Program-made: the position numbers and the translations under genes | Notes under the pieces: generated by a model | Told to the model about the DNA's origin: nothing | Databases searched by the model: none | Seen by the model: the letters and a program-made list of their open reading frames with translations, nothing else | Origin: CAZDRX01 sp964508225 | GTDB lineage: Bacteria; Patescibacteriota; Gracilibacteria; Peribacterales; Peribacteraceae | Reading direction: 5' to 3' | NCBI GenBank assembly: GCA_964508225.1 | Contig: CAZDRX010000007.1 | Location: 7,328 to 71,327 of the forward strand | DNA: 64,000 nucleotides | Shown here: one piece after another, positions 39,197-46,712 of the stretch | Layout: every line of letters starts with the position of its first letter | Position numbering within the stretch: the stretch's first letter is position 1

Positions 39197-40036
39197 ATGC
39201 ACTACGCCGACCGCCTGACCGAGAAAATCAAAGAGACTTCCGCCGTCTGCGTGGGTCTTGATCCCGTGATCGAAAAACTCCCCGAAGGAGTGACGAAGGA
39301 TCTCGCGGGTATGGAGGCTTTCTGCAACGGCATCACGGATGCAGTGAAAGACACGGCCTCGACGGTGAAGGTGAACCTCGCATTCTTCGAGCGCCACGGA
39401 TGGCAGGGGATGAAGACATTCTTCGAGGTGTGCACGTACGCAAAGAAGCAAGGACTTCTCGTGATCGCCGACGGCAAACGGAACGACATCGGCTCGACGT
39501 GCGAAGCGTACGCGGATGCCTACCTCGGCAAAGACAGTCCGATCGATGCACTCACCGTCACGCCCTACCTCGGCTCGGACGGCATCAAGCCCTTCCTGAA
39601 GCGCTGCAGCGAGAACGGCAAAGGGATCTACGTCCTCGTGAAAACGAGCAATGAGAGCTCAGGCGAACTGCAGGATCTGCCGGTCGGCGATGAGTCTCTG
39701 CACGAGCACGTGGCACAGCTCGTGGAGAGCTGGGCGACGGAGATCCTCGGCGTGTCGAATCTCTCGTCCCTCGGTGCGGTGGTCGGCGCCACGTATCCGG
39801 AGGAGATGAAGTACCTGCGCACACTCATGCCGCACGTGCCGTTCCTCATCCCGGGATACGGCGCGCAGGGCGGCACCGCAGCAGACGTCGCCCGCGGATT
39901 CCTGAAAGACGGCACGGGTGCCGTCGTGAATTCCTCTCGCGGGATCCTGTACGCCTCGGCAGGCAAAGATTGGGCTGCGGCTGCGGAAAAAGCAGCCAAA
40001 ACCATGTCGATCGAGTTGGGGAAGGCGCTTGCGTAA
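39197..40036 (+). CDS. pyrF: Orotidine 5'-phosphate decarboxylase
   Basis: Last step of UMP synthesis. 279 residues, the longer class of OMP decarboxylases. The N-terminal substrate motif is AVCVGLDPVIEKLP, the catalytic Lys/Asp network is in IADGKRNDIGST, and the phosphate-binding loop lies in FLIPGYGAQGGTAADV. The start may be ATG 39197 or the adjacent GTG 39194; TACAAT (39183-39188) gives 8 and 5 bases, so 39197 fits better. No other pyr gene is in the window. Confidence 0.95.
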   Translation: MHYADRLTEKIKETSAVCVGLDPVIEKLPEGVTKDLAGMEAFCNGITDAVKDTASTVKVNLAFFERHGWQGMKTFFEVCTYAKKQGLLVIADGKRNDIGSTCEAYADAYLGKDSPIDALTVTPYLGSDGIKPFLKRCSENGKGIYVLVKTSNESSGELQDLPVGDESLHEHVAQLVESWATEILGVSNLSSLGAVVGATYPEEMKYLRTLMPHVPFLIPGYGAQGGTAADVARGFLKDGTGAVVNSSRGILYASAGKDWAAAAEKAAKTMSIELGKALA

Positions 40037-40086
40037 ATTATATAAATATAGTATAATGTGTGTATTACTTCTTCATACCAATACCT

Positions 40087-40200
40087 ATGAAGTTTCATCT
40101 TCTTTCCGCGCAGGAGCGCGAGAAGTTCATGGTCCTCGCGACCCTCTGGACGTCGTTCGCCGGCGCATTCCTCGTCGTCGCCTCGGCGAACTTCCAGTAA
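40087..40200 (+). CDS. 37-residue single-pass membrane microprotein
   Basis: ATG 40087 to TAA 40198-40200 encodes a 37-residue peptide. It has a charged N-terminus (MKFHLLSAQEREKF) and one hydrophobic segment (about 15-34, MVLATLWTSFAGAFLVVASA). A TATAAT at 40052-40057 in an AT-rich patch and a very strong terminator right after it make it a complete small transcription unit. No family recognised. The leader of about 23 bases contains ATACCAATA just before the ATG, also seen before the gene at 42036. Confidence 0.55.
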   Translation: MKFHLLSAQEREKFMVLATLWTSFAGAFLVVASANFQ

Positions 40201-40218
40201 GCACACGACTGATCACTG

Positions 40219-40251
40219 GCACCCGCATCACACGGTGCGGGTGCTTTTTTT
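40219..40251 (+). terminator. Intrinsic terminator of the microprotein gene
   Basis: GCACCCGCA (40219-40227) and TGCGGGTGC (40236-40244) form a 9-bp stem with an 8-base loop, followed by seven T (40245-40251). It can also act on the convergent SLH gene's stop region. Confidence 0.93.
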
Positions 40252-40256
40252 CGTGA

Positions 40257-41912
40257 CTACTGAAGCCGCGTTCCCCGGACGATGGGTTCTCCTGCATGTT
40301 CGATCCAGCGGAAGTGCCCCGAGTTGTCCGTCCACTCGACAGCTCCGAGAGCTTCCGGAGAGCCGGGGGTATTCAGTGAGACTTCGACGAGCGCATTCTC
40401 CGTGCTCTGCACCGTGACGTCGGCTTTGAGATCCAGCACGAGCGCTGACCCCTGCGGGAAAGCACCGACACTCGCCGCAAGGGTGGGGCAGGAGATCGTC
40501 ATCGCCTGCATGTTCAACGTGCATGAGACAGAGACTCCTCCCGTGTGCTGAACAAGCTGAGGGTTGGAGAGGCTGACCTGACCGTTCAGGGTGAGCGAAA
40601 ATGTGAGTGCGGAGAGTGCGAGCGCTTTGCCGCTCACCACCGCACCCGTGAAGGCGAACGAGCCGAGCACGGTGCCTGTCGCGGTCTTGATCACCGCCGT
40701 GGCCGGAGAGAGCCGTGTGACATCCAGAATGCGTCCGAAGGCGGTCTGGTGCTTGGGGAACGGCCCCGCAAGCGGGAGATTCGTGACCTGATTCGTCTGG
40801 TCTCCGGTGATCGTCACCGAGTAGGTGCGGACGTGCACGAGCTCCTCACTGAATCCGGCATTCTGATCGGAACGGATGACGGCGCGGAGGATGACCGGTA
40901 CATCCGTGTCTGCGGGAATGCGGAAGCGATCCTCGATATTCGGACGCGCCTGAAACGTGAGCTTGTAATCGACGGTGTCGGTCGTGATCTTCTGCTTCAG
41001 GGTGGCGACGACTCTGCCGTCCGTCGTGACAACCTCGAGACGGTCGATCGACCTCGCTTCACTGAAGAGCTTCACGTCGGCGATGGAGACGGCAGCCGCT
41101 TCGCCCGGACTGCGGATCACGCCGTACGCGATGGCATCCGAGGCCTGACCCGTGACGAGGAAGTGAGACATGACGGGCACGGTAAAGGACGTCGAAGACG
41201 ATGAGGCGGAAGACGACACCGAGGAGACGCTCGATGACACGCTGCTCGCGACGGACGAGGAAGACGAGGACGATGACGAGGTGGTGTACTCGCCGTTTTC
41301 CGCAAGACGGAGACGTGAAAGCTGCCCTTCGGATTCCGCGAGGAAAGCGGCGGCAAGGCGCGCGGAGAATGCGCGCGTGAGCGGTGTGTCGAAGGTGATA
41401 CGGACAGGGAGATCCGTGCCGCGCGCGGCGGATGCGCGATAGTACGGCTCACCCCAATCCATGCCGCCGACATTGACCACTTCATAGCCGTAGAGCATCG
41501 TGAGCATCTTCAGAGCTTCGTCGTACTGCACCGTGCGTCCGGGATGGAAGAGCCCGTCGGGATTGCCCTTCACGATGCCTGCATCTTTCGCGGCACAGAC
41601 GTAGGGGGCAAACCACGCCGTCGCGGGAACATCCGAGAAACAGCCGACCCCGTTCACGGCAACCGGCTGACGATCCTGTGGCGTGGATGCGATGGCGATC
41701 TTCAGGAATTCGGCACGGTTCACGAGGCGTGTGGGGCCGAATTTTCTCTCTCCGTAGCCGTTGATCGCTCCCGCTCTCGTGAGCATGTTGATACCGGCAA
41801 GTTCGGGGGAATTCGGCATGACGTCGTCGTAGAAATCTCCCGGCTGGATGGAGACCGCGAGGGCTGTGAGCGGAATGAGGAGAGCTGAGGAAAGGGCGAT
41901 GCGTTTAATCAT
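40257..41912 (-). CDS. SLH-domain exported protein with Ser-rich linker
   Basis: 551-residue exported protein from ATG 41912. It has a signal peptide (MIKRIALSSALLIPLTALA) and three SLH repeats at about 25-190 (FYDDVMPNSPELAGINML, then CFSDVPATAWFAPYVCAAKD with GNPDGLFHPGRTVQYDEALK, and WGEPYYRASAARG). A nearly pure Ser linker of about 30 residues (around 215-245) leads to a C-terminal beta-rich half that may be an Ig-like or pilin-like module (TISCPTLAASVGAFPQG, VEVSLNTPG). The SLH part would anchor it to the cell wall and the beta part would display at the surface. Upstream frame extension to 42395 overlaps other genes and is rejected; GACCAT (plus 41916-41921, TTGCCA 18 bases up) could be the -10. 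Confidence 0.82.
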   Translation of the reverse strand: MIKRIALSSALLIPLTALAVSIQPGDFYDDVMPNSPELAGINMLTRAGAINGYGERKFGPTRLVNRAEFLKIAIASTPQDRQPVAVNGVGCFSDVPATAWFAPYVCAAKDAGIVKGNPDGLFHPGRTVQYDEALKMLTMLYGYEVVNVGGMDWGEPYYRASAARGTDLPVRITFDTPLTRAFSARLAAAFLAESEGQLSRLRLAENGEYTTSSSSSSSSSVASSVSSSVSSVSSSASSSSTSFTVPVMSHFLVTGQASDAIAYGVIRSPGEAAAVSIADVKLFSEARSIDRLEVVTTDGRVVATLKQKITTDTVDYKLTFQARPNIEDRFRIPADTDVPVILRAVIRSDQNAGFSEELVHVRTYSVTITGDQTNQVTNLPLAGPFPKHQTAFGRILDVTRLSPATAVIKTATGTVLGSFAFTGAVVSGKALALSALTFSLTLNGQVSLSNPQLVQHTGGVSVSCTLNMQAMTISCPTLAASVGAFPQGSALVLDLKADVTVQSTENALVEVSLNTPGSPEALGAVEWTDNSGHFRWIEHAGEPIVRGTRLQ

Positions 41913-41980
41913 GCAGTCATGGTCGTCCGTCAGGGCACTCCATGGCAAGGGCAAGCTCTTCAGGAAGCGCCGGAGAACGA

Positions 41981-42009
41981 TTGAACGAAAACGTGTTTTC
42001 TGGTAGAAT
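41981..42009 (+). promoter_or_regulatory. Promoter TTGAAC-N17-TAGAAT
   Basis: TTGAAC (41981-41986) and TAGAAT (42004-42009) with a 17-base spacer, upstream of ATG 42036. The leader would be about 20 bases, with ATACCAATA (42020-42028) but no Shine-Dalgarno. Confidence 0.65.
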
Positions 42010-42035
42010 AGTAACGAAATACCAATATCCCTCTC

Positions 42036-42401
42036 ATGACAACGAATCCTCCCGGGAACTCCGGCAATCAGGGAACGCCGCTGTGGTCGATCCCCACGAT
42101 TCCGTCGACGGTCGAGCTCTACGATCTCCTCATGAAGGACATCGAGCCCGAGCTCACCAGCCGGTCGATCGCGACCCTCACGACGAAGTACCGGAAGGAA
42201 ACCCGCGAGGAAGCCGCGAAGCGCGCTGAGCGCTACGCGAAGGCGTTTCAGGAATATGACCGACGGCTCGAGAAGTACATCGGTGATCTCAATGCCGCGA
42301 TCCGCAAATTCGGCAAAGAAGCTGCTTCCTCGATGGAAGCACTCGAAAGTGCGATGACCTCGGTCGACGTCGACGCAGCAGACTCCGCTTCCCACTCCTG
42401 A
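42036..42401 (+). CDS. Hypothetical helical protein
   Basis: 121 residues: a disordered Pro/Asn/Gly-rich start (MTTNPPGNSGNQGTPLW) followed by a long helical region (about 30-110) with many charged residues (TKYRKETREEAAKRAERYAK). Not recognised. It is first in a two-gene operon with the 809-residue protein that starts 2 bases after its stop, so they probably act together. It has the clearest promoter of this area (41981-42009). Confidence 0.7.
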   Translation: MTTNPPGNSGNQGTPLWSIPTIPSTVELYDLLMKDIEPELTSRSIATLTTKYRKETREEAAKRAERYAKAFQEYDRRLEKYIGDLNAAIRKFGKEAASSMEALESAMTSVDVDAADSASHS

Positions 42402-42403
42402 TC

Positions 42404-44833
42404 ATGAATCCACACTTCCCGACATCGGCACACCTGCGCGAAGCGCGCCTCCTTGGCAGGCTCTGGGGCATCAATCGCCAGCAGGACGACGCCGAGAGGC
42501 AGCGGATGCAGCAGAACAAAGAACAGCTCCAGCAATATTTCGAGACGGGCGGCGTGCCGAATGCCGCGAACCAGCGCATGAACACGACTGGCGAACGTCT
42601 CGGCAAGACCCGCGGCCAGATGCTCAAAGAGCTGTCGCAGCAGTTCGTCTACCTCACGAGACTCATCGACACGATGCGCGCGTACTTCAAGCGTGACTCG
42701 CAGTCACAGCGGAACAACGTCCGCGGCGCGATGGCCATCAGCCCGCGCTACGGCGGCGGCATGGGTCCTCTCGGATTCGAACGTCGTCTGGAAGCACAGG
42801 GCGCAGCCGGCCGCATGCAAATGCAGTTCGGGAATCTCCAGCAGCTGGAAATGCAGCGTGATCAGATCAAGTTCCGGATGGCACAGCTCTACGCAGAGAA
42901 TCAGGCAGGACTTCCCGACTACGTCACCGATAGCGGTACGGGGCTTCAGACAGGCACTCCCGACATCCAGTCACCCCGCTTCCTCGCCCCGGGCATGGAA
43001 GTTGCGCAGGGCGTACAGCTCGGCGGCGGTGCGCCGTTCCAGCAGGAGCGGAATGCTGCGGCGGAGGTACGTGGGCGTGGCGTGGAGGAGGAGAAGATGA
43101 TCGACGGACTGCCGGCAGAGCTGCAGGAACCGGTGGCACGTCTCTATGAACTCACTCCGGAAGAAAGCCGTGCAGGACTCTTCGCACTGGCCGGCACGCT
43201 CGGCGCCGAAAGTCCGGACGTGCTCCGGAAATTCTTCACCGTATGCTTCTCACCCGAGGGCACACTGCTCAGCGAAGCCGATGTGAAGATCGAGGAAGGC
43301 GATGCCGACGGCGAAAAGGCACTCGCACTCCTGAAGAACATGTCCTCCGAAGAGCGGCAGGCGGCAGAAGGTCTCCTCGCACAGGCGAAGCTCCTCGGTG
43401 CAAAAGATGCCCCGAAGACATTCGCCGAACTCGACGAGAGCACCCGGACGAGAATTCTGAAGTACGCCAAGCGCTGGAACGAAGCGAGTGATCCTCCGGA
43501 CAGTCCTGACCGCGAAATCGCGGAAGGCATGCTCTATCTCGACGGCGTGGATGTGGAAGCGAGCGTGAAAGGAAAGACTCTCGAAGAGAAGAATATCAAG
43601 ATGCTCGACCGGACAGGCCGGATCTTCGGTCTCCTGGCAGGACTCATCAAGCTCGCCCACGGTTTCAAGCGCAAGTTCGGTGAAACTGCACGCGGATCCG
43701 ACAAGCCCGAGGAACTGAAGAAGCCTGAGGAGATGACCGCAGCAGAGCGGGCGGCCGAAATCACCGACAACAACAAGAAGATCGCCGATCTCAAGGAGAA
43801 GCAGGACAAGACGCTGCCGACCGAAATCGCTCGTCTCAAGCAGGAAATCGACAACACGAAGGCTGACGATACTGAAGCCATCACCAAGCTCAAGATGAAC
43901 CTGAAGGCAGCAGAAGATGAACTCGCGGCGATTCCGGACAGGATCAAGAAGCTTGAGGAGCGGAATACGGCACTCGTCGCAGCCGTCACGGAGAGCGAAG
44001 TGCCGGAGTCCGAGCGTTTCGCACTCGGAAAGTGCCGCGAGAAAATCGTGGATCTCGGCTCGAAGTACGGTGTCTCCCTCTCGATCGTTGTCGATAAAAG
44101 TGTCGACTACGACCGTTCACTTGTCGTACTCGAGAAGATGGAGCAGAAACTTGCCACGCTCGATGAGACACAGCTGCAGATGCTCAAGGATGCGAAGCCC
44201 GCAGAAGGCGGCACGGCCGCATTCACCATGGAAGGCGTGAGTCTCATGCTCGTGAGCGATGACGAGGAAGCGAAGACGTTCGCACAAGAGCTCTTCAAAG
44301 ACATTCTGGAGAATACGGAGAGCATCGACGCAGACCCGCGCGTCCGTTTCGCCGGAGAGAAGGAAAAGTTCAAGGCAGCATTCGAGAAAGACCTGGAGAA
44401 GTACATGTCCGAGCTCTCCACGAACCCCATCATGCAGGGGATCGCGAACCGTCTGGGAGTGGACATCACGTCGCCGGACTTCAAGGCCATGCTCCGGAGG
44501 GAGATGCCGAAGGTGAAGGTTCTGCTGAACACCTTCATCGATGCGACGAATATCGAACCCGGCGCGGACGGCACGTACCGTCTCACGATGAATCTCAAGA
44601 TGATCTCCGGCGCTGCAGAAACAGCATTCGGCAAGAAAGACGGTGAGATAACGATGGGGAAGATGATGGATGAGTTGACGAAGATCTTCCCCATGAAGCC
44701 GCTCGAGGGTGATGCCGGAATGATCGTCTCTGAATTCCTGCCGCTGGAAGAGCTCATGGGCACAGATTTCGTGAAAGGCCTGATGAAGCCGCTCGAAGAA
44801 AAGAGGGAGATTCCGGACGAACCGATCGCCTAA
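42404..44833 (+). CDS. Large hypothetical helical protein (809 residues)
   Basis: Cytosolic by sequence: no signal peptide, one weak hydrophobic helix (about 404-416, RIFGLLAGLIKLA). The N-terminal 200 residues are Gln/Arg/Met-rich (RQQDDAERQRMQQNKEQLQQ). A middle region holds a 60-residue coiled coil (about 445-520, AERAAEITDNNKKIADLKEK), and the C-terminal third is mixed helical. I do not recognise any domain. Coupled to the 121-residue gene with 2 bases between, suggesting a two-component structural complex. Codon use is like the neighbours, so it is not obviously foreign. Confidence 0.72.
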   Translation: MNPHFPTSAHLREARLLGRLWGINRQQDDAERQRMQQNKEQLQQYFETGGVPNAANQRMNTTGERLGKTRGQMLKELSQQFVYLTRLIDTMRAYFKRDSQSQRNNVRGAMAISPRYGGGMGPLGFERRLEAQGAAGRMQMQFGNLQQLEMQRDQIKFRMAQLYAENQAGLPDYVTDSGTGLQTGTPDIQSPRFLAPGMEVAQGVQLGGGAPFQQERNAAAEVRGRGVEEEKMIDGLPAELQEPVARLYELTPEESRAGLFALAGTLGAESPDVLRKFFTVCFSPEGTLLSEADVKIEEGDADGEKALALLKNMSSEERQAAEGLLAQAKLLGAKDAPKTFAELDESTRTRILKYAKRWNEASDPPDSPDREIAEGMLYLDGVDVEASVKGKTLEEKNIKMLDRTGRIFGLLAGLIKLAHGFKRKFGETARGSDKPEELKKPEEMTAAERAAEITDNNKKIADLKEKQDKTLPTEIARLKQEIDNTKADDTEAITKLKMNLKAAEDELAAIPDRIKKLEERNTALVAAVTESEVPESERFALGKCREKIVDLGSKYGVSLSIVVDKSVDYDRSLVVLEKMEQKLATLDETQLQMLKDAKPAEGGTAAFTMEGVSLMLVSDDEEAKTFAQELFKDILENTESIDADPRVRFAGEKEKFKAAFEKDLEKYMSELSTNPIMQGIANRLGVDITSPDFKAMLRREMPKVKVLLNTFIDATNIEPGADGTYRLTMNLKMISGAAETAFGKKDGEITMGKMMDELTKIFPMKPLEGDAGMIVSEFLPLEELMGTDFVKGLMKPLEEKREIPDEPIA

Positions 44834-44844
44834 CAGGATGTCGT

Positions 44845-44930
44845 TGGTGCCCAGGAGAGGACTTGAACCTCTATACCCTTGCGGGTGCCAGCTCCTAAGG
44901 CTGGTGCGTCTGCCATTTCGCCACCTGGGC
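44845..44930 (-). tRNA. tRNA-Leu (TAG)
   Basis: 86-base class II tRNA on the minus strand with encoded CCA. The acceptor GCCCAGG pairs with CCTGGGC, the anticodon arm is CCAGC-CTTAGGA-GCTGG with anticodon TAG (reads CTA and other CTN codons), a long variable arm CACCCGCAAGGGTA, and the T-arm GAGGTTCAAGTCCTC. Confidence 0.95.
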
Positions 44931-44961
44931 TTCCTCGCCAAGTATAGGTGATGTCGGCGTC

Positions 44962-45954
44962 TTACGACGTCCGGGAGTCTCCTAGGCGTTTACGGAACGT
45001 GAACTCGATATCGTTGAGCCTGCGCGCGAGCTCGACTTCGAGAGACCGCATCTTCTGGCGAAGCTCGGCATCGGCCTGCGCTTTGCGTGAGTACATGGCG
45101 GTCTCGAGATCTGCCGCTTTCTGGCGTGCCTCGCGCTCGAGCGCTCCCTGCTGTTCCTTGTGTTCGTCTTCGAGTTTTTTCTTCTTCGGACGGATGCTCG
45201 CATCCAGAGCGGCCTTCTGGCGCTGCGCTTCAAGCGGTGTCCGGGCTACGGCCTGCTGCCGTTTCAGCTCACCCTCGAAAGAGGACATTCTGGAACGGAA
45301 CCGTGCCTCTTCCTGATACAGGCGACCGCGGAGCTCGGTGTCTCCGAGAAATCGCTTCGAACGGGTGTCCCGCTCGATGTCCTCTTTCTTCATGGCACAG
45401 TGGCGCTCCGCGTCCTCGACATTGCGGCGGTACTCCCGTTCAGCTTTGGTGCGCTCCTTGTCAGCTTCGGCTTTGAGCGCATTTTCACGGGCCTCGATCT
45501 CCTGCTTGAGGCGGGCGTTCTCATGGAGCTCATCCATGTACTTCTGCTGGATCTTGCGTTTCTCGTTGCGAGCTTTCTGTCCTGCGAGAATGAAGGCGGC
45601 CTGCTTCTCGCGACGGAGCTTGTCCTCGACGATCTCCTGATCCTGACGCTTCTTGAAGATGCGGAAGCCTTTCTTCTTCGCCTTCTCTCCCGCCTGTTTT
45701 CCGAGCGCTTCATTCATCGCCGAACGGTCTTTCTTGAGTTCATCCACCTTCGCCTGTTTGAGCGCTTCTTTCCTCGCCGCTTCACGTTCCGACCGAAGGC
45801 GGCCTGCATCAGCGGCACGCTGGATATCATCGCCGCGCCCCGCGGGTTTCGGGGGGAGAGGATCGGACGCGGGAGTCGGCACATCAAGACGCGGTTCCTG
45901 CGAATCCTGCAGAAAAATCGGATGGTCCGCCGGTGGCAACGGTTCGTCAGCCAT
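44962..45954 (-). CDS. Coiled-coil protein
   Basis: 330 residues from ATG 45954 (MADEPLPPADHPIFLQ). The first 45 residues are Pro/Asp-rich and disordered; the rest is almost continuous charged coiled coil (KQEIEARENALKAEADKERT, KKLEDEHKEQQGALEREARQ), so a filament, scaffold or tether role is likely. No family recognised and no membrane segment. TATAAT (plus 45964-45969) lies 9 bases before the ATG, a leaderless start. It is divergent from the upstream part of the genome only by its own promoter and follows the gene at 45985 on the same strand with 30 bases between. Confidence 0.72.
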   Translation of the reverse strand: MADEPLPPADHPIFLQDSQEPRLDVPTPASDPLPPKPAGRGDDIQRAADAGRLRSEREAARKEALKQAKVDELKKDRSAMNEALGKQAGEKAKKKGFRIFKKRQDQEIVEDKLRREKQAAFILAGQKARNEKRKIQQKYMDELHENARLKQEIEARENALKAEADKERTKAEREYRRNVEDAERHCAMKKEDIERDTRSKRFLGDTELRGRLYQEEARFRSRMSSFEGELKRQQAVARTPLEAQRQKAALDASIRPKKKKLEDEHKEQQGALEREARQKAADLETAMYSRKAQADAELRQKMRSLEVELARRLNDIEFTFRKRLGDSRTS

Positions 45955-45984
45955 AATCCACTTATTATAGCAGAAAACCGCGCT

Positions 45985-46659
45985 TTAGCCCATGTCCTGC
46001 TGCTCACGCAAATACCCGTTGCCGCCGTCCGAGACAGGATCATCTTCGGAAGCGATGAAGAATCCGAGGGGATCTGCCGTCGCCGGAACCGGAGCGATAT
46101 CGGGGTACCGAACCACACGTTCGAAGACATGACGCTGTCGCTCAAACGCATCCGCGGCCGTGCCGTCCTCGAGCGGCGCGTAGATCGCAAACACACGCTG
46201 AATTGTCTCCATGCGGGCGTTCCTCGTGAACATCAGAACGCGGTTCGCCGCGATGAGGGACGCACAGTCCATGAGCTCGCCTTTGTCTGTGTATGCGACA
46301 AGGGAACGCTGGAGCGGAAAATCCCCGCGCGGCTTCGTCACGAAGTTGAACTGCGTCGGCGTCGGATCGATCGAGACCAGAATTTCATTGTCCCCCGCAT
46401 GCCGCGCACGCTTGCCGCGCAATACGGCGATGGAACGGTCGTCCGTGTGTAGCTGGTATTCCGTGATATTGAGACGGGTCGAAAGACGGTCTGTCATCTC
46501 CTCAAATGCCCGCCGGATATCTTCGATCCGTTCCTCGACACATTCCACCCACCGGCTCTGATACACCCCCAGCTTCTGCTCGTGCTTCTCCCGTTCCATC
46601 GCAGCTCGGGCAAGAAGCGGCGGCCGGAGAATCCCGATGGAAACGCCTTCTTCGTACAC
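45985..46659 (-). CDS. Hypothetical protein (GTG start)
   Basis: 224 residues. The N-terminal part is helical and charged (EKHEQKLGVYQSRWVECVEE), the middle has beta strands (ILVSIDPTPTQFNFVTKPRG) and an LIAANRVLMFTRNARMETIQ block. No family recognised. The start is fixed by an excellent promoter: TTGACG (plus 46689-46694), 17 bases, TACAAC (plus 46666-46671), then 6 bases to GTG 46659, so the mRNA is leaderless. The frame is also open upstream into aspS, but no usable start codon lies there. Downstream of aspS on the same strand but with its own promoter. Confidence 0.65.
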   Translation of the reverse strand: MYEEGVSIGILRPPLLARAAMEREKHEQKLGVYQSRWVECVEERIEDIRRAFEEMTDRLSTRLNITEYQLHTDDRSIAVLRGKRARHAGDNEILVSIDPTPTQFNFVTKPRGDFPLQRSLVAYTDKGELMDCASLIAANRVLMFTRNARMETIQRVFAIYAPLEDGTAADAFERQRHVFERVVRYPDIAPVPATADPLGFFIASEDDPVSDGGNGYLREQQDMG

Positions 46660-46665
46660 ACAGCT

Positions 46666-46694
46666 GTTGTAGGCCTCAGCGAAAGAACCGTCAA
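46666..46694 (-). promoter_or_regulatory. Promoter TTGACG-N17-TACAAC at a GTG start
   Basis: On the minus strand TTGACG (plus 46689-46694), a 17-base spacer and TACAAC (plus 46666-46671), 6 bases before GTG 46659. Strong support for leaderless transcription and for the GTG start. Confidence 0.75.
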
Positions 46695-46712
46695 AGAAAT
46701 GACGGCCTGTCC

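Noticed and set aside
40029..40256. Plus-strand frame overlapping the 37-residue gene
   Set aside because: Runs through the terminator hairpin and ends in the T run; the shorter frame has a membrane segment and ends before the terminator.
46660..46712. Upstream extension of the 45985-46659 gene (GTGRHFFDGS...)
   Set aside because: No start codon before aspS, and the stretch is explained by the TTGACG/TACAAC promoter.
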